NCBI GenBank assembly: GCA_964446835.1
Contig: CAYUQT010000022.1
Coordinates: 1-64,000 of the forward strand
DNA from: CAYUQT01 sp964446835
GTDB lineage: Bacteria; Planctomycetota; Phycisphaerae; UBA1845; JAFGLZ01
Direction of reading: 5' to 3'
Length of the DNA: 64,000 bases
Positions 8,348 through 17,730 of the stretch are shown here, piece after piece. How positions within the stretch are numbered: position 1 is the first letter of the stretch; every line of letters starts with the position of its first letter. The notes below the pieces were generated by a model. It was not told the origin of the DNA, made no database searches, and saw nothing but the letters and a program-made list of their open reading frames with translations. The translations under genes and the position numbers were made by a program.

Positions 8348-10095
8348 TCCTGCATCTCCGGTTCGCCTGAAAGCATGAAACGGAAGTGTGAACCCCTGCC
8401 GAGTTCCGAGTCCACCCAGATACGCCCCCCATGACGCTCCACGGTCTTCCGGCAGATAGCAAGACCGATGCCGCTGCCCTCGTATTCGTTGGCGCCGTGG
8501 AGCCGCTTGAAGGGGGCAAAGATCTGTGTGGTGTGCTCCGTTCGGATCCCAATACCGTTGTCCCGAACCCCGAACACCCATCGGCCGTTCTCACGCTCGC
8601 AGGTCAGACGGATGATGGGCTGTTGTCCGGTCGGCACGAACTTCATCGCATTACCGATCAGGTTCTGGTAGAGCTGTGTCAGCATCGTCGCATCGCCGAC
8701 CACCATTGGCAGGCGGTCGCGAGTGATCTCCGCGCCGGTCTCGGCAATGCGTGTGGCCAGCGCATCGATCGCCCGATCGGCGCACTGTCCGAGTGCGATC
8801 CTTGCCAGTCTGATCTCGTTTCGACCCGCACGGGACAGTCTCAGCAGGTCCTGCACGAGCGTCTGCATCCTTCGGGCGGCGTCGATGATGAACGCAATGT
8901 CACGAGAAGCCTGCTCGGGAATCGGCTCGCCGATGTCCTTCCGAAGCAGTTGGCTGAATGCGACGAGCTTCCGAAGCGGTTCTTGCAGATCATGACTGGC
9001 CACATAGCTGAACTCATCCAGGTCCGTATTGCGCTGAGCCAGTTCCTCATTAGCGCGGGCCAGTTCATCGACCGCAGACTCCAGCGCCAGATTCGCACGG
9101 TGTGAGCTGGTGTTGGCTTCGGCCAGGGCAACATTGACGGCTTCGAGCGCGGCGGCGTGTTGCTTGAGCCCTTCTTCGGCAAGTCTGCGCTCGGTGACGT
9201 CGCGGAGCGTGAGAATGGCCGCTGTGAACTTCTCGCTCACATCCAACATGCGCGAAAGCTTGGCCTCGAAATACCGCGGGGAACCGGCGACGGGGATGCG
9301 AAGCTCCAGAGGCTTGTCGGTGGAGGCGTCCTTTTCCGGACGCTTCACGGCCTCCCAAAGCCATGGCAGCAGTTCCAGGATGTTTCGGCTGATGAACCGG
9401 GCACACGTACGACGGTTGGTGGGTTCCCGCCCCTCTGCCCCGCAGGGCACTCCATCCAGAGGACGGTAGTAGCTTTCGCCCGGGACGCTCTCGGGATCGA
9501 TCAGTCGGGCGGCCGCCAGATTCAAATTGATCAGCCGATTGTGATCGTCCAGTATGAAGACCGGATCGCTCAGGCTTTCAAACGCCGTCAGATAGGCGGT
9601 CTTCTCATTCGTCATCATGCGATTGGTGGTCTGGAGTTCCGTGATCAGACCGACCTGGCTCTGCCGGGCCCATTCGGTGCAAAACGCGATTTCGATGCGG
9701 TCGAAGCAGCGGTGGATGAACAGCGTGTGGCGCTCCCCCTCTGCAGTCGCCGGTTCCTCTGCTTCGATCAGGTCGACGTAGCTCTGCCGATAGTACTTCA
9801 TGAGTCCCAGGAACATCGACAGGCTGACGCCGCGTGCTCGGTGCCGCTGGGCCTCGACCGTCCCAAACGACGTAATCGGGTCGTTCTCATAATCCTCGTC
9901 GGGGCCAAGTTCCGGTGGGCCCTTGAAGAACTTGCTTGCTTTGACCAGAGAGGCCGACAACCCCGTGATCGACAGCCGCCATGCCTCTTCGAGTGTGGAA
10001 GTATACTTCGTGTAGTTGCGGGCCTTGGCATAGCCCAGGACGCGACGCAAGAGCCAGTCTTCGTTCTTTTCAATCAGGCGAATGAGTTCCTGCAT
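8302..10095 (-). CDS. Soluble PAS sensor histidine kinase
   Basis: About 597 aa from the ATG at 10095, preferred over the upstream frame because GGAGAAGGG precedes it. The N-terminal 160 residues are helical and not firmly recognised; they resemble RsbRD_N-type sensor domains. A PAS domain follows (about 169-307), then a coiled coil rich in Ala and Glu, a HisKA domain with the phospho-acceptor in SYVASHDLQEPLRK (H368), and a HATPase_c domain with N box NLIGNAMKF, G1 DNGIGI and G2 GSGIGLAI. No transmembrane segment is seen, so the signal is probably cytoplasmic. It heads the operon with a CheY-like receiver and a receiver-GGDEF cyclase, so its output is likely c-di-GMP. Confidence 0.92.
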   Translation of the reverse strand: MQELIRLIEKNEDWLLRRVLGYAKARNYTKYTSTLEEAWRLSITGLSASLVKASKFFKGPPELGPDEDYENDPITSFGTVEAQRHRARGVSLSMFLGLMKYYRQSYVDLIEAEEPATAEGERHTLFIHRCFDRIEIAFCTEWARQSQVGLITELQTTNRMMTNEKTAYLTAFESLSDPVFILDDHNRLINLNLAAARLIDPESVPGESYYRPLDGVPCGAEGREPTNRRTCARFISRNILELLPWLWEAVKRPEKDASTDKPLELRIPVAGSPRYFEAKLSRMLDVSEKFTAAILTLRDVTERRLAEEGLKQHAAALEAVNVALAEANTSSHRANLALESAVDELARANEELAQRNTDLDEFSYVASHDLQEPLRKLVAFSQLLRKDIGEPIPEQASRDIAFIIDAARRMQTLVQDLLRLSRAGRNEIRLARIALGQCADRAIDALATRIAETGAEITRDRLPMVVGDATMLTQLYQNLIGNAMKFVPTGQQPIIRLTCERENGRWVFGVRDNGIGIRTEHTTQIFAPFKRLHGANEYEGSGIGLAICRKTVERHGGRIWVDSELGRGSHFRFMLSGEPEMQEWDDAAETTAVPSFS

Positions 10096-10343
10096 CGCCC
10101 TTCTCCGCTCTACGTCATGTTCCTGCTCTCGTGCCGGCTGGGGTCTTGAAGATCGAAGCCGCTCAGCGCGTACAGCAAGCATTCGGATCGCTGTCCGTTC
10201 GATGAACACACGTTAGTGCTTGCAGTTGGAGCCGACGAACACCTCGTGATCGGTTCATAGAACACCCAGACCCGGCTTCCGGGTGTCCCACTGCTCTTCT
10301 TATCGACCGTGACGGGATTGAATTGAGCGATTCCCTGCGCGTA

Positions 10344-10357
10344 TGAAAACGTTTCCA
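10344..10357. promoter_or_regulatory. LacI-family/cre-like palindrome
   Basis: TGAAAACGTTTCCA is a near-palindrome centred on CG, the pattern bound by LacI-family repressors and CcpA. It lies about 250 bp upstream of the kinase operon, in the 435-bp gap before 10531. No LacI-type gene is in the window. The gap shows no promoter or terminator that I trust. Confidence 0.3.
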
Positions 10358-10530
10358 ACCTCGAGCTGCGGGCGTAAAGCGGGGGTTAAAATTGTCTTCG
10401 TTCCAACGAAAAGACTTGTCCGGCCTATCCGCGTCGGAACGCGTATGATCCGGTATCGATCATCGTGGTTCCCATTCTGCCCCGTGCGTCTCTCTGGACA
10501 ACCTCCGAAGACGTTTGACGATGCGCTGCA

Positions 10531-13173
10531 TCATCTCTCAAGCGTGATGGCCGCCAAGACCGGCGCGGCAGGCGTACCGAGATCGCGGAAGACGATCCTC
10601 TCGACGGCAGCAGCCCGCAGTTCGAGGCCCACGACATTGAGATGCCATGGTGTGCCCTTCAGTCCGCAGAAAGCATCGGTTGCCTCCGGTGGGGACGCCC
10701 AATCGTCGATCGTCCGTCCACTGATCAGCGGAAGCGTCTGGCTCTGACCGTCGCGGTAATAGACGACGAATGTCGCCACCGCACCCTGCGGGCCCGTGCC
10801 CTCGTCTTGTGGCGCCCAACCGCTTACTGCTCCCAGGAAGAAGAGGCGTCGCCCCTTGGCGTTGACGGCTACGGTGACTTCCTTGGGCCACTGTTTGTCC
10901 GAAGGCGCATGTGGCGAATGCAGCACGATCAGCCCCTGTCCCTGGTTCTTGGTCGGGTCGATGATGTCAAAGGGAACGCCGCCTACCGTCTGCGCACCCA
11001 CAGGCATCCCGGAAAACAGGAACTTGCCCGGATTCGCTACGCCGAACGGCGCCGAGAACGGGTTCGTGTTCGCCATCGCCCTCAGGTCTAACTTGAGGCA
11101 CCGGTCGGCGGGCAGGGGGGCTTCGACGGGCAGCGTCACCAACCCTGCTATGGGCTGAGCCTGAGGCGGGGCCTGTCGGCGATAGAGCTCCACCACCGCG
11201 GAGAAGTCCCACCGCGATTTCTGATCGGGCCGAACCGCCACCTCCACCCCGGCGACGGGGCTCGCCAGCGGGCGTGACTTCGGAAGGTGCAGCACGATTC
11301 GTTCCGGAGAGGGCAGGCCCTCCACGGACCTCCGCTCCAGCTCCACCCGAACGTGATCGCGTGCGCCCAGGGTTCGCAGGCTCACCACTCCGAAGTGCGT
11401 GGGCGCGCCGGATACGACGATCTTCTCACCGGAAGCGAGCCATTCGTCCGGCACTCCGGAAAGCAGATGCAGTTCGCTGTTGCGCTCGTGCAGGATCATG
11501 TGACGGAGCATCAAGGCGTAGTTCGACGCCCCCGTCACGTGCGGAATCGTGTCGCTCCAGGCGAACCGCCTCTTGTAGAAGATTCCCTCGGGAAAGGCGT
11601 GCGTGGCGCTCGAGTGAAGGAGATACCAGTAGAAGTCTTCCACGACCGCATCGTGCTCGCCGCGGATCAGCGAGGCCATCGTCGTATAGGCCGACATGTA
11701 GGGATGGATGGCATCGGCCACTCCCATCCACCGAATGGTACCTTCGATGAAGCCACCGCCGTGCCGCTGGCGGGCATCGACGATCGTTGCGGTGACGCGC
11801 GGGTCGTCGGGCGAGAACAGCTCCACCGGCCAGAGGGTCTCGGTGTTGCCCCAGTGCGTGCCCACCTTCTCCCAACTCGGCGGAAGGTGGGGCTGCCCCG
11901 TCCGCTTCCAGGCCGCATCGATGTCCCGGCGATATCGCTCTGCTTCGGCGGTCAGCTCGTTCGATTCATCCGCCTTCCCCAGCACCCGCGCGGCGTCGGC
12001 AGTACACACCAGCCCTCGAAGGTTCCAGAGATCATATCCAACGATATGGTGCTTGCCGTCCCAGAGGAACTCCCCGTCCGCCACGGCCGCCGGCAACAAT
12101 CCGGCGAAGGGCGAGTCCGCCGCTGCCTGACGCCGCGTACGGATCGTCCAATCGGCGGCCTTGCGCATCTGCGGATAGACGCCCGCAAGCCACGGCCGGT
12201 CACCCATGATCCTATAGTACTGCCAGAGAACCCAGATGGCCTGTCCGTTGGCATCGAACTGGCCCTTCTGCGTTTCGAAGCGGCCGTCGGGCCGCTGGCT
12301 TTTCACATAACTCTGAAGCGCCTTACGAACGGCATCGAAGAGTCCCGCCTCCTCGAGTTGCATGATCTGATACGCCCCATCGCGGATGTAGAACTCGTCG
12401 TAGAAGCCCTCGCCACCGTGCAGCTCCCCGTGGTCGTTGGCGATGAACTGGCAGACATGGGCGGCCAGCATCGCCTCGGTGGCCTTGCGGCAGGGCACGT
12501 CGATCCTCGCGGCCTTCGCAAGCAGCGCCTTCCAGAACTCGACCGTTCGCTGCAACCATATCGCAGGGTCCTCGGTCTCCCATGAGGTCCCGTCTTTCAC
12601 CGCCGCAAAGGGGATTCTCGCGACCAGCACGTGGCTCTTTCCCGGGACGAGCGATTGGTCCATCGCCGCCAGAATGGGGGGGGTGGGCTCACCGGCCACA
12701 AGGTGTTCGATCCTCGTCCGTGCCCGAACCTCCGTCGGCCCCGTATTCGTCGCCCGAATCTCAATCCAGTTGAGATAGTTCTCGCCCTCGGCCGGCCAGT
12801 CGTACGCCCGGGCCCAATCCTTCACGGTCGGCAGCGGGGTTGCCCACAGGGTGATGTCATATCGCACAGGGCCGTCGTGCGCCGACAGCAATACCACCGG
12901 CAGCCAGCCCTCCCTGAGCGTCTTGATCGGTTCGGGACCCAGTGGAACCAGAAGCTTCCCGTAACGAATGCGCACCTTGTCCTTCTTCGACAGCATCAGT
13001 TCATTCCGGGGGGTGATCCGCGTTCCGTCCTTGTAGTCCTTCAGTCCGATGACGCTCCAGGAGTTGAGGAAGTAGTCGAAGGGTTCTTCGGCCCCGGCGG
13101 CGGCGATTCCACTCATTGCCATCAACAGAATCAGACCAACGATCGCAGGCAAACGCCAAGGGGACGCGTGCAT
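10531..13173 (-). CDS. Secreted six-hairpin glycosidase-like protein
   Basis: 880 aa with a signal peptide (hydrophobic core at residues 10-26, cleavage near AAAGAEE). The ATG at 13173 follows GAGGAG. The N-terminal 230 residues look like a beta-sandwich. The central 250-600 region looks like an (alpha/alpha)6 toroid (FYDEFYIRDGAYQIMQLEEAG, YYRIMGDRPWL, WMGVADAIHPY), as in GH15/63/65/78-type enzymes. The C-terminal 200 residues form another beta-rich module that may bind carbohydrate. Probably hydrolyses a poly- or oligosaccharide outside the cytoplasm; family and substrate are not assignable by eye. It lies 68 bp downstream of the HAD-like gene on the same strand. Confidence 0.75.
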   Translation of the reverse strand: MHASPWRLPAIVGLILLMAMSGIAAAGAEEPFDYFLNSWSVIGLKDYKDGTRITPRNELMLSKKDKVRIRYGKLLVPLGPEPIKTLREGWLPVVLLSAHDGPVRYDITLWATPLPTVKDWARAYDWPAEGENYLNWIEIRATNTGPTEVRARTRIEHLVAGEPTPPILAAMDQSLVPGKSHVLVARIPFAAVKDGTSWETEDPAIWLQRTVEFWKALLAKAARIDVPCRKATEAMLAAHVCQFIANDHGELHGGEGFYDEFYIRDGAYQIMQLEEAGLFDAVRKALQSYVKSQRPDGRFETQKGQFDANGQAIWVLWQYYRIMGDRPWLAGVYPQMRKAADWTIRTRRQAAADSPFAGLLPAAVADGEFLWDGKHHIVGYDLWNLRGLVCTADAARVLGKADESNELTAEAERYRRDIDAAWKRTGQPHLPPSWEKVGTHWGNTETLWPVELFSPDDPRVTATIVDARQRHGGGFIEGTIRWMGVADAIHPYMSAYTTMASLIRGEHDAVVEDFYWYLLHSSATHAFPEGIFYKRRFAWSDTIPHVTGASNYALMLRHMILHERNSELHLLSGVPDEWLASGEKIVVSGAPTHFGVVSLRTLGARDHVRVELERRSVEGLPSPERIVLHLPKSRPLASPVAGVEVAVRPDQKSRWDFSAVVELYRRQAPPQAQPIAGLVTLPVEAPLPADRCLKLDLRAMANTNPFSAPFGVANPGKFLFSGMPVGAQTVGGVPFDIIDPTKNQGQGLIVLHSPHAPSDKQWPKEVTVAVNAKGRRLFFLGAVSGWAPQDEGTGPQGAVATFVVYYRDGQSQTLPLISGRTIDDWASPPEATDAFCGLKGTPWHLNVVGLELRAAAVERIVFRDLGTPAAPVLAAITLER

Positions 13174-13241
13174 GGGAAGGCTCCTCGTAGATTGAGAGTT
13201 GCGTTCGCGGCGCCTGGCCCCCTCAGAGCGGTCTTGGGGCC

Positions 13242-14057
13242 TTACTGCTCGGGCATCAGCAGTCGCAGGAGCCGCGTCATCGGTCGCCAGGTGATTGCAT
13301 CCACACCCAGGTCGAAATGCTCTTCGTAGCCCGGATCCGGTCGAAAGCCGATGGACAACCCGCCCAATCGGCGGGCAAAGTCGGCCATGGGGGCCTCATC
13401 CGGACCATGACCGATGACCAGGGGCGTTGTGGCACCACACTCGGCCATCCACCGCTCGAGCGTTCGCAGTTTGGCCCCGCTCGTCAGGTCGGTCGCCTCG
13501 CCATGGCATCCGATCAGAACGGGACCCTTCGTCTTGCCCTTGGTTTCTACAGGGGTACCACTGGCAAGATCGAAGATGGGCTGTCCTCGCCAGCCGAAGG
13601 TCCGGCGGTACGCCTCCACAATCGGTTGAATGGCGAAACTGAGCAGCCCCGTCGGCATCCGAGATGCGATCAACGTCAGCGAATCGCGCCAGCCGGGAAA
13701 CGAGATCCGCGGCAGAAGTCTGGCCAGCGACTCGATCAGGTCCATCGGCATACCACCCATCACTGCGGAGAAGCGGGACATCAACTCGTCGTTGGTAGGT
13801 TGACGGCCGCTGAGCTGACGGAGCCGGGTGTTCAGCAGGAACATTCCTCCGCTCATCAGATGAGGGATTTTCGACCAGAGGCTCGGCGTGATCGCCGCCT
13901 TTCCGAACGCCAACGTACCCAGTACCGTCTGAGTAAACGTCGGAAAGACACACTGGTCCAGGTCCACGCAGCAGATATTGCACGCGGCAAATCGCCGACG
14001 GGCCTCTTCCAGCGGAATCCGAAATACCACAGGAGGTTGACGCACTGTTCCGATCAC
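13242..14057 (-). CDS. HAD-like hydrolase
   Basis: 271 aa from a GTG; another GTG at 14045 is possible. HAD motif I is visible as VDLDQCVFP (D32, D34) and is followed by a helical cap region. A PGWRDSL segment (about residue 143) resembles the loop before motif II, and a later Lys-rich KGKTKGPVLIGCHGEATD segment could supply motifs III/IV, so a phosphatase or phosphotransferase is likely. Substrate unknown. It lies upstream of the secreted glycosidase on the same strand and is divergent from the amidohydrolase at 14209. Confidence 0.6.
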   Translation of the reverse strand: MIGTVRQPPVVFRIPLEEARRRFAACNICCVDLDQCVFPTFTQTVLGTLAFGKAAITPSLWSKIPHLMSGGMFLLNTRLRQLSGRQPTNDELMSRFSAVMGGMPMDLIESLARLLPRISFPGWRDSLTLIASRMPTGLLSFAIQPIVEAYRRTFGWRGQPIFDLASGTPVETKGKTKGPVLIGCHGEATDLTSGAKLRTLERWMAECGATTPLVIGHGPDEAPMADFARRLGGLSIGFRPDPGYEEHFDLGVDAITWRPMTRLLRLLMPEQ

Positions 14058-14208
14058 TCCAAAGCCAACTCATTCTAGAGGACGCATGCCGAAGATTGAA
14101 GCGGCGTCCGGTGGTTAGAGTCGGTCTTTCAGGGGGGTGGTGCTTTCGGACAGGCGACTGCATACTGTAGACACGGACAGCATGGGATTCGGTGACGGGA
14201 GACCTGTA

Positions 14209-15219
14209 ATGATCTTTGCGACGGCCCTTCGGGATGATGAGCGAGAGTTGTTCCAGCGGGAACTCGATGCCTTCGTGCCGCCGCGGGTGTTTGACGCACA
14301 CGCCCACCTGTATGAACGCTCTCACTTCGGTCCCCAGAGCTTCGCCAATGCCTATGTCGACACCATGCCCCAACGCATGACCCTCGCCGACTATCGCCGA
14401 CACGTAGCCGGCCTTCTGCCCGGCCGAACAGTGGAGGGACTCTTCATCCCGATGGCGCTCGACGGTGATCCCGCCGTGATCAATGGATTCATTGCCGAAC
14501 AGGTCCGCCCGCAGCCCCGCTCTCGCGGCGCCATGGTCGTCCGTCCGGAGATGGAACCCGACTACATCCGGCAGGAGGTTCGGCGGGGCGGTTTTGCGAG
14601 TCTCAAGTGCTATCACCTTCTGGCGGCCAACAAGCCGGCTGGACCGTCCTGGGATGCCGACATCCCCGACTACCTGCCCGAACATATCGTGCGGGTGGCC
14701 GACGAGTGCCGGTTGTCCATCATCCTTCACATGGTCAAACTGCGGGCACTGGCCGACCCTCGGAACCAGGAGGCAATTCGCCACTACTGTCGAACCTATC
14801 CAAACATGCGGATGGTTCTGGCCCACGCGGCTCGCGGGTTCAACCCGCACCACACGGTTGAGGGTATCGGCTCGTTGAAGGGGCTGCAGAATGTCTGGTT
14901 TGATACCAGCGCCGTGACCGATTGCGGCGCGATCGAGGCGATCATCGATACATTCGGGCACGAGCGCGTCATGTGGGGCAGCGATTTCTATGTGAGCCAC
15001 TTCCGCGGGCGCTGTGTAGCGATTGCCGATTCATTTGTCTGGCTCTACGAGGATTCCGTCGATTGGTCCTCGGCCATGCACACGCGGCTTCAACCCGTCG
15101 TGGTCGGGCTCGAATCGCTGCGGTGCCTCAAGCTGGCCGCCCGGCACGCCCGGCTGAGCGATCGTCAGGTGGATGACCTCTTCTGGGGCAATGCGGCGCG
15201 GTTGTACGGCATCGAGTGA
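14209..15219 (+). CDS. Amidohydrolase-2 family metal hydrolase
   Basis: 336 aa from the ATG at 14209, supported by GGGAG upstream. The motifs match TIM-barrel amidohydrolases: FDAHAHLY (H31, H33) at the first strand, LHMVK with a His in the middle, AHAARGFN and the late metal Asp in MWGSDFY. This family includes decarboxylases and lactonases of the 2-pyrone dicarboxylate type, so hydrolysis or decarboxylation of a small carboxylate or lactone is expected in the cytoplasm. The C-terminus (DDLFWGNAARLYGI) is the family's usual ending. It is convergent with the SSS transporter gene (38 bp between stops), so a functional link is only suggested. Confidence 0.85.
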   Translation: MIFATALRDDERELFQRELDAFVPPRVFDAHAHLYERSHFGPQSFANAYVDTMPQRMTLADYRRHVAGLLPGRTVEGLFIPMALDGDPAVINGFIAEQVRPQPRSRGAMVVRPEMEPDYIRQEVRRGGFASLKCYHLLAANKPAGPSWDADIPDYLPEHIVRVADECRLSIILHMVKLRALADPRNQEAIRHYCRTYPNMRMVLAHAARGFNPHHTVEGIGSLKGLQNVWFDTSAVTDCGAIEAIIDTFGHERVMWGSDFYVSHFRGRCVAIADSFVWLYEDSVDWSSAMHTRLQPVVVGLESLRCLKLAARHARLSDRQVDDLFWGNAARLYGIE

Positions 15220-15256
15220 GAAGGTCCGTCAATGGCCCGCCTCTTCACACGACCCG

Positions 15257-17335
15257 TCAGAGGATTCCGGCGTCGATTTCCTCCACGGTCGGCAGACGTT
15301 TGTCGGCCGGCGGCAGGTTCTTGTACCAGAGCTTGATCATCGTTCCCAGGCACACGACGAAGATCACCAGGGTGATCGAGAACGACTTCCAGTCACGGAC
15401 GATCACCTGCATCGGCAGCAGGAACAGACACACCTGCCAGAGCAAGGCGAATGGCACTGTGGCGATGTCGTACAGGTGCTCGCGGTCCATCACGCGGCGA
15501 ACATTGGGATGAAGCTTCTGCTTCAGCGGCCCCCAGAAGCCGAACGGTCGCGTGGTCTTGTAGAAGTGCTCGACGATCTTCGGATCGGGCGGTTTCGTCA
15601 GATACGTGCCGACGATGGCTCCCACCAGGGCGACCCCGGTATTCAGGATGAACTTCGAGAACGGATCCAGGTCGGGGTTGAGGGCGTGCTGGGCAATGGC
15701 CGCCACCAATCCGACAAAGGTCCCGATGACCACGCCTCCGGCATTGAACCGCCACCAGTAGAACCGGAGCAGTTGCGGCACTGCCATGCCGGCTCCCAGC
15801 CCCATGATGATCCAGTCCCAGATCTGGTTGATGCTGGCCGTCGAGTAGGCCATGACGAATCCGCCGATCGTCAGGATGACCCCGAACCCCCAACTGGCCA
15901 GAATCATCTCGCGGTTGCTCGCCTTCGGGCGGAGCGTTGCCTGATAGATGTCCTTGGTAAAGAATGCAGTGGCCATGTTGACGGTTGGAGAGAACGTGGA
16001 CATCGCTGCCGCCACAAGCGAGATCAGCACGAGCCCGCGCAACCCCATGGGGATTCGCATCAGAATGACCGCCGGCAGGATCCGTTCAGGGTTGATGATT
16101 CCCTCGTATCCCACCATGTCCAGCTTGCTCTCCCATTGAGATTCGCCCAGCGTGCCCTTGAGTTGGGTGACAAGCTCTGGGTTCTTCTCCTGATTGCGGA
16201 CAATTTGTGTGAGCGAGTCTTCCCATTGGCTTTTGGGAATGGCTGCCGTCACCTTGGCGGGGTCCTTCATCGCATCCGGGTCACTGGGGTAGGCCTGCCG
16301 GACGTAGTGCTGCTTGACCAGTTGGCTGGCATCCTGAACCGTGCTGGCACTCGGGAACAGGCTGCGGACCAGGAAGAGGCCCATGACCGCGAATCCCATC
16401 ATCATCGGCCAGCGGAACGTCATCAACCACGTCCAGAAGAAACTCAGCAACCCGCATTCCCGCTCGCTGCGAGCCCCGAAGAACCGCGGGTCGGCCCCGC
16501 TGCCCATTCCGGCGATCACGTTGCGCAACAGGTAGAACATCGCCACGGCAAACAGGGGGTTGAAATTCCGGTAGCCCTCCGGCATCTCGACGTGCAGACT
16601 CGGCGTGCTCGAGGTCCATTGTGTCAGCCCCGTGACTTGCTGTCCGAGTGTATCAAGGTTGGCACCGGAACTGCCCACCTGCACGATCGCCATCACCGAG
16701 ATCACCACGACTGTTACCAGGATGATCACGGACTGAAACAGGTCGGTATATACCACACCATAGAAGCCGGACATCAGCGTATACACCACCGTCAACACAA
16801 TCATCAGCAGGGCACAGACAAATGGGGAGAAGGGCAGGAACATCGACAGAAACAACCCCGCCCCCTTGATCAGATAGGCGAGCATGCCGAACGCCAGGAT
16901 GATATTGGCAATGGCCGTAATCAGCCGCGAGGCCTTCGCGCCGGTACCGCTGCCAAATCGATAGACGTACCATTCCGCCGCGGTCATCACCTGCGAGCGG
17001 AAGTGCCACTTGCCGGTCCAGAGCGTCATGAACGCCAGGCACAGTACCGCTCCCCCCCGGAACTCGACGTAGATCCCTCGCGGTCCCAACAGGTACAGGA
17101 ACGACACGATGACCATCGTCCCCGTCATGTCGAGGAAATGAAGCATCCCCGACACCCCCAAGGCCCACCAAGGCAGTTGCTTACCTGCCAGGAAGTAGTC
17201 CTCCAGGCTCTTGGATGCCCGCCGGCGGAGGTAGACGCCGATGCCCACCACGATCACGGCGTAGACTGTGATGACGGTAAGGTCAATCGAGTTCAGATGC
17301 TTCAAGCCGATGCGCAACAGGTCAGATAGGCTCAA
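15257..17335 (-). CDS. SSS-family sodium:solute symporter
   Basis: 692 aa, about 14 membrane segments, longer than typical SSS transporters because of an inserted loop near residues 330-400 and a long C-terminal part. Signatures include SLEDYFLAGKQLPWW near the N-terminus, SGMLHFLDMTGTMV, GFYGVVYTDLFQ and AAAMSTFSPTVNMATAFFTKD, where the sodium-site Ser/Thr cluster sits. Likely imports a sugar, amino acid or carboxylate with sodium. The TTG start at 17335 follows GGGAGG with six-base spacing. A promoter-like pair lies upstream. Neighbouring amidohydrolase and glycosidase genes fit a catabolic uptake role, which is inference. Confidence 0.92.
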   Translation of the reverse strand: MSLSDLLRIGLKHLNSIDLTVITVYAVIVVGIGVYLRRRASKSLEDYFLAGKQLPWWALGVSGMLHFLDMTGTMVIVSFLYLLGPRGIYVEFRGGAVLCLAFMTLWTGKWHFRSQVMTAAEWYVYRFGSGTGAKASRLITAIANIILAFGMLAYLIKGAGLFLSMFLPFSPFVCALLMIVLTVVYTLMSGFYGVVYTDLFQSVIILVTVVVISVMAIVQVGSSGANLDTLGQQVTGLTQWTSSTPSLHVEMPEGYRNFNPLFAVAMFYLLRNVIAGMGSGADPRFFGARSERECGLLSFFWTWLMTFRWPMMMGFAVMGLFLVRSLFPSASTVQDASQLVKQHYVRQAYPSDPDAMKDPAKVTAAIPKSQWEDSLTQIVRNQEKNPELVTQLKGTLGESQWESKLDMVGYEGIINPERILPAVILMRIPMGLRGLVLISLVAAAMSTFSPTVNMATAFFTKDIYQATLRPKASNREMILASWGFGVILTIGGFVMAYSTASINQIWDWIIMGLGAGMAVPQLLRFYWWRFNAGGVVIGTFVGLVAAIAQHALNPDLDPFSKFILNTGVALVGAIVGTYLTKPPDPKIVEHFYKTTRPFGFWGPLKQKLHPNVRRVMDREHLYDIATVPFALLWQVCLFLLPMQVIVRDWKSFSITLVIFVVCLGTMIKLWYKNLPPADKRLPTVEEIDAGIL

Positions 17336-17395
17336 ATCACGCCTCCCACAAGAGCGCCGGACCCAAGGGCGTCCGGTTTAGGGCTGAGGTCGGCA

Positions 17396-17423
17396 AGTTA
17401 AGGGCAATGGGGGGGGGAGTCAA
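17396..17423 (-). promoter_or_regulatory. Possible promoter of the SSS transporter
   Basis: Read on the minus strand, TTGACT (17418-17423) and TTAACT (17396-17401) are separated by 16 bp. The predicted start lies about 55 nt before the TTG start codon. The spacer contains a run of nine C. Confidence 0.4.
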
Positions 17424-17695
17424 GGTTTGCGCTCAGTGGCTGAGCCGGTCGCATGGCGAGCAATCGTTCAGTGAATTCGTGTGGATCCCAACAGGAGTAA
17501 GCGGGTGGGGCAGAACTACAGAACAAATACAGATAGGCTTGAAATATTAAATCTATCGAGTGGCCTTAAATGTGACAATTATTATTCCAAAGCCAATGAG
17601 GGCAACACGTGTCTTCTAGTTGCTGTATGCATCTATGTCCATGTATTTAAACAACTTACGTCTTGACATCGGCTCGCCATTGTTCCAGAGATACG
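17424..17695. other. A/T-rich intergenic stretch
   Basis: From about 17500 to 17670 the base composition is clearly more A/T-rich than the surrounding genes. No protein gene is convincing here. It leads into the promoter of the small RNA candidate. Confidence 0.5.
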
Positions 17696-17724
17696 TTGAC
17701 ACCCCTCTGCGTTCGTGGTATACT
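17696..17724 (+). promoter_or_regulatory. Near-consensus sigma70 promoter
   Basis: TTGACA (17696-17701), a 17-bp spacer and TATACT (17719-17724). This is among the best promoters in the window, yet no protein gene follows on the plus strand. A strong terminator lies about 100 bp downstream, so it should produce a short transcript. Confidence 0.75.
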
Positions 17725-17730
17725 AGCGCC

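Noticed and set aside
15173..17329. Long plus-strand open frame (over 700 codons) opposite the SSS gene
   Set aside because: It is the antisense shadow of a clear transporter. The translation is rich in Arg, His, Gln and Asp with no domain, as is usual for antisense frames in high-G+C DNA.
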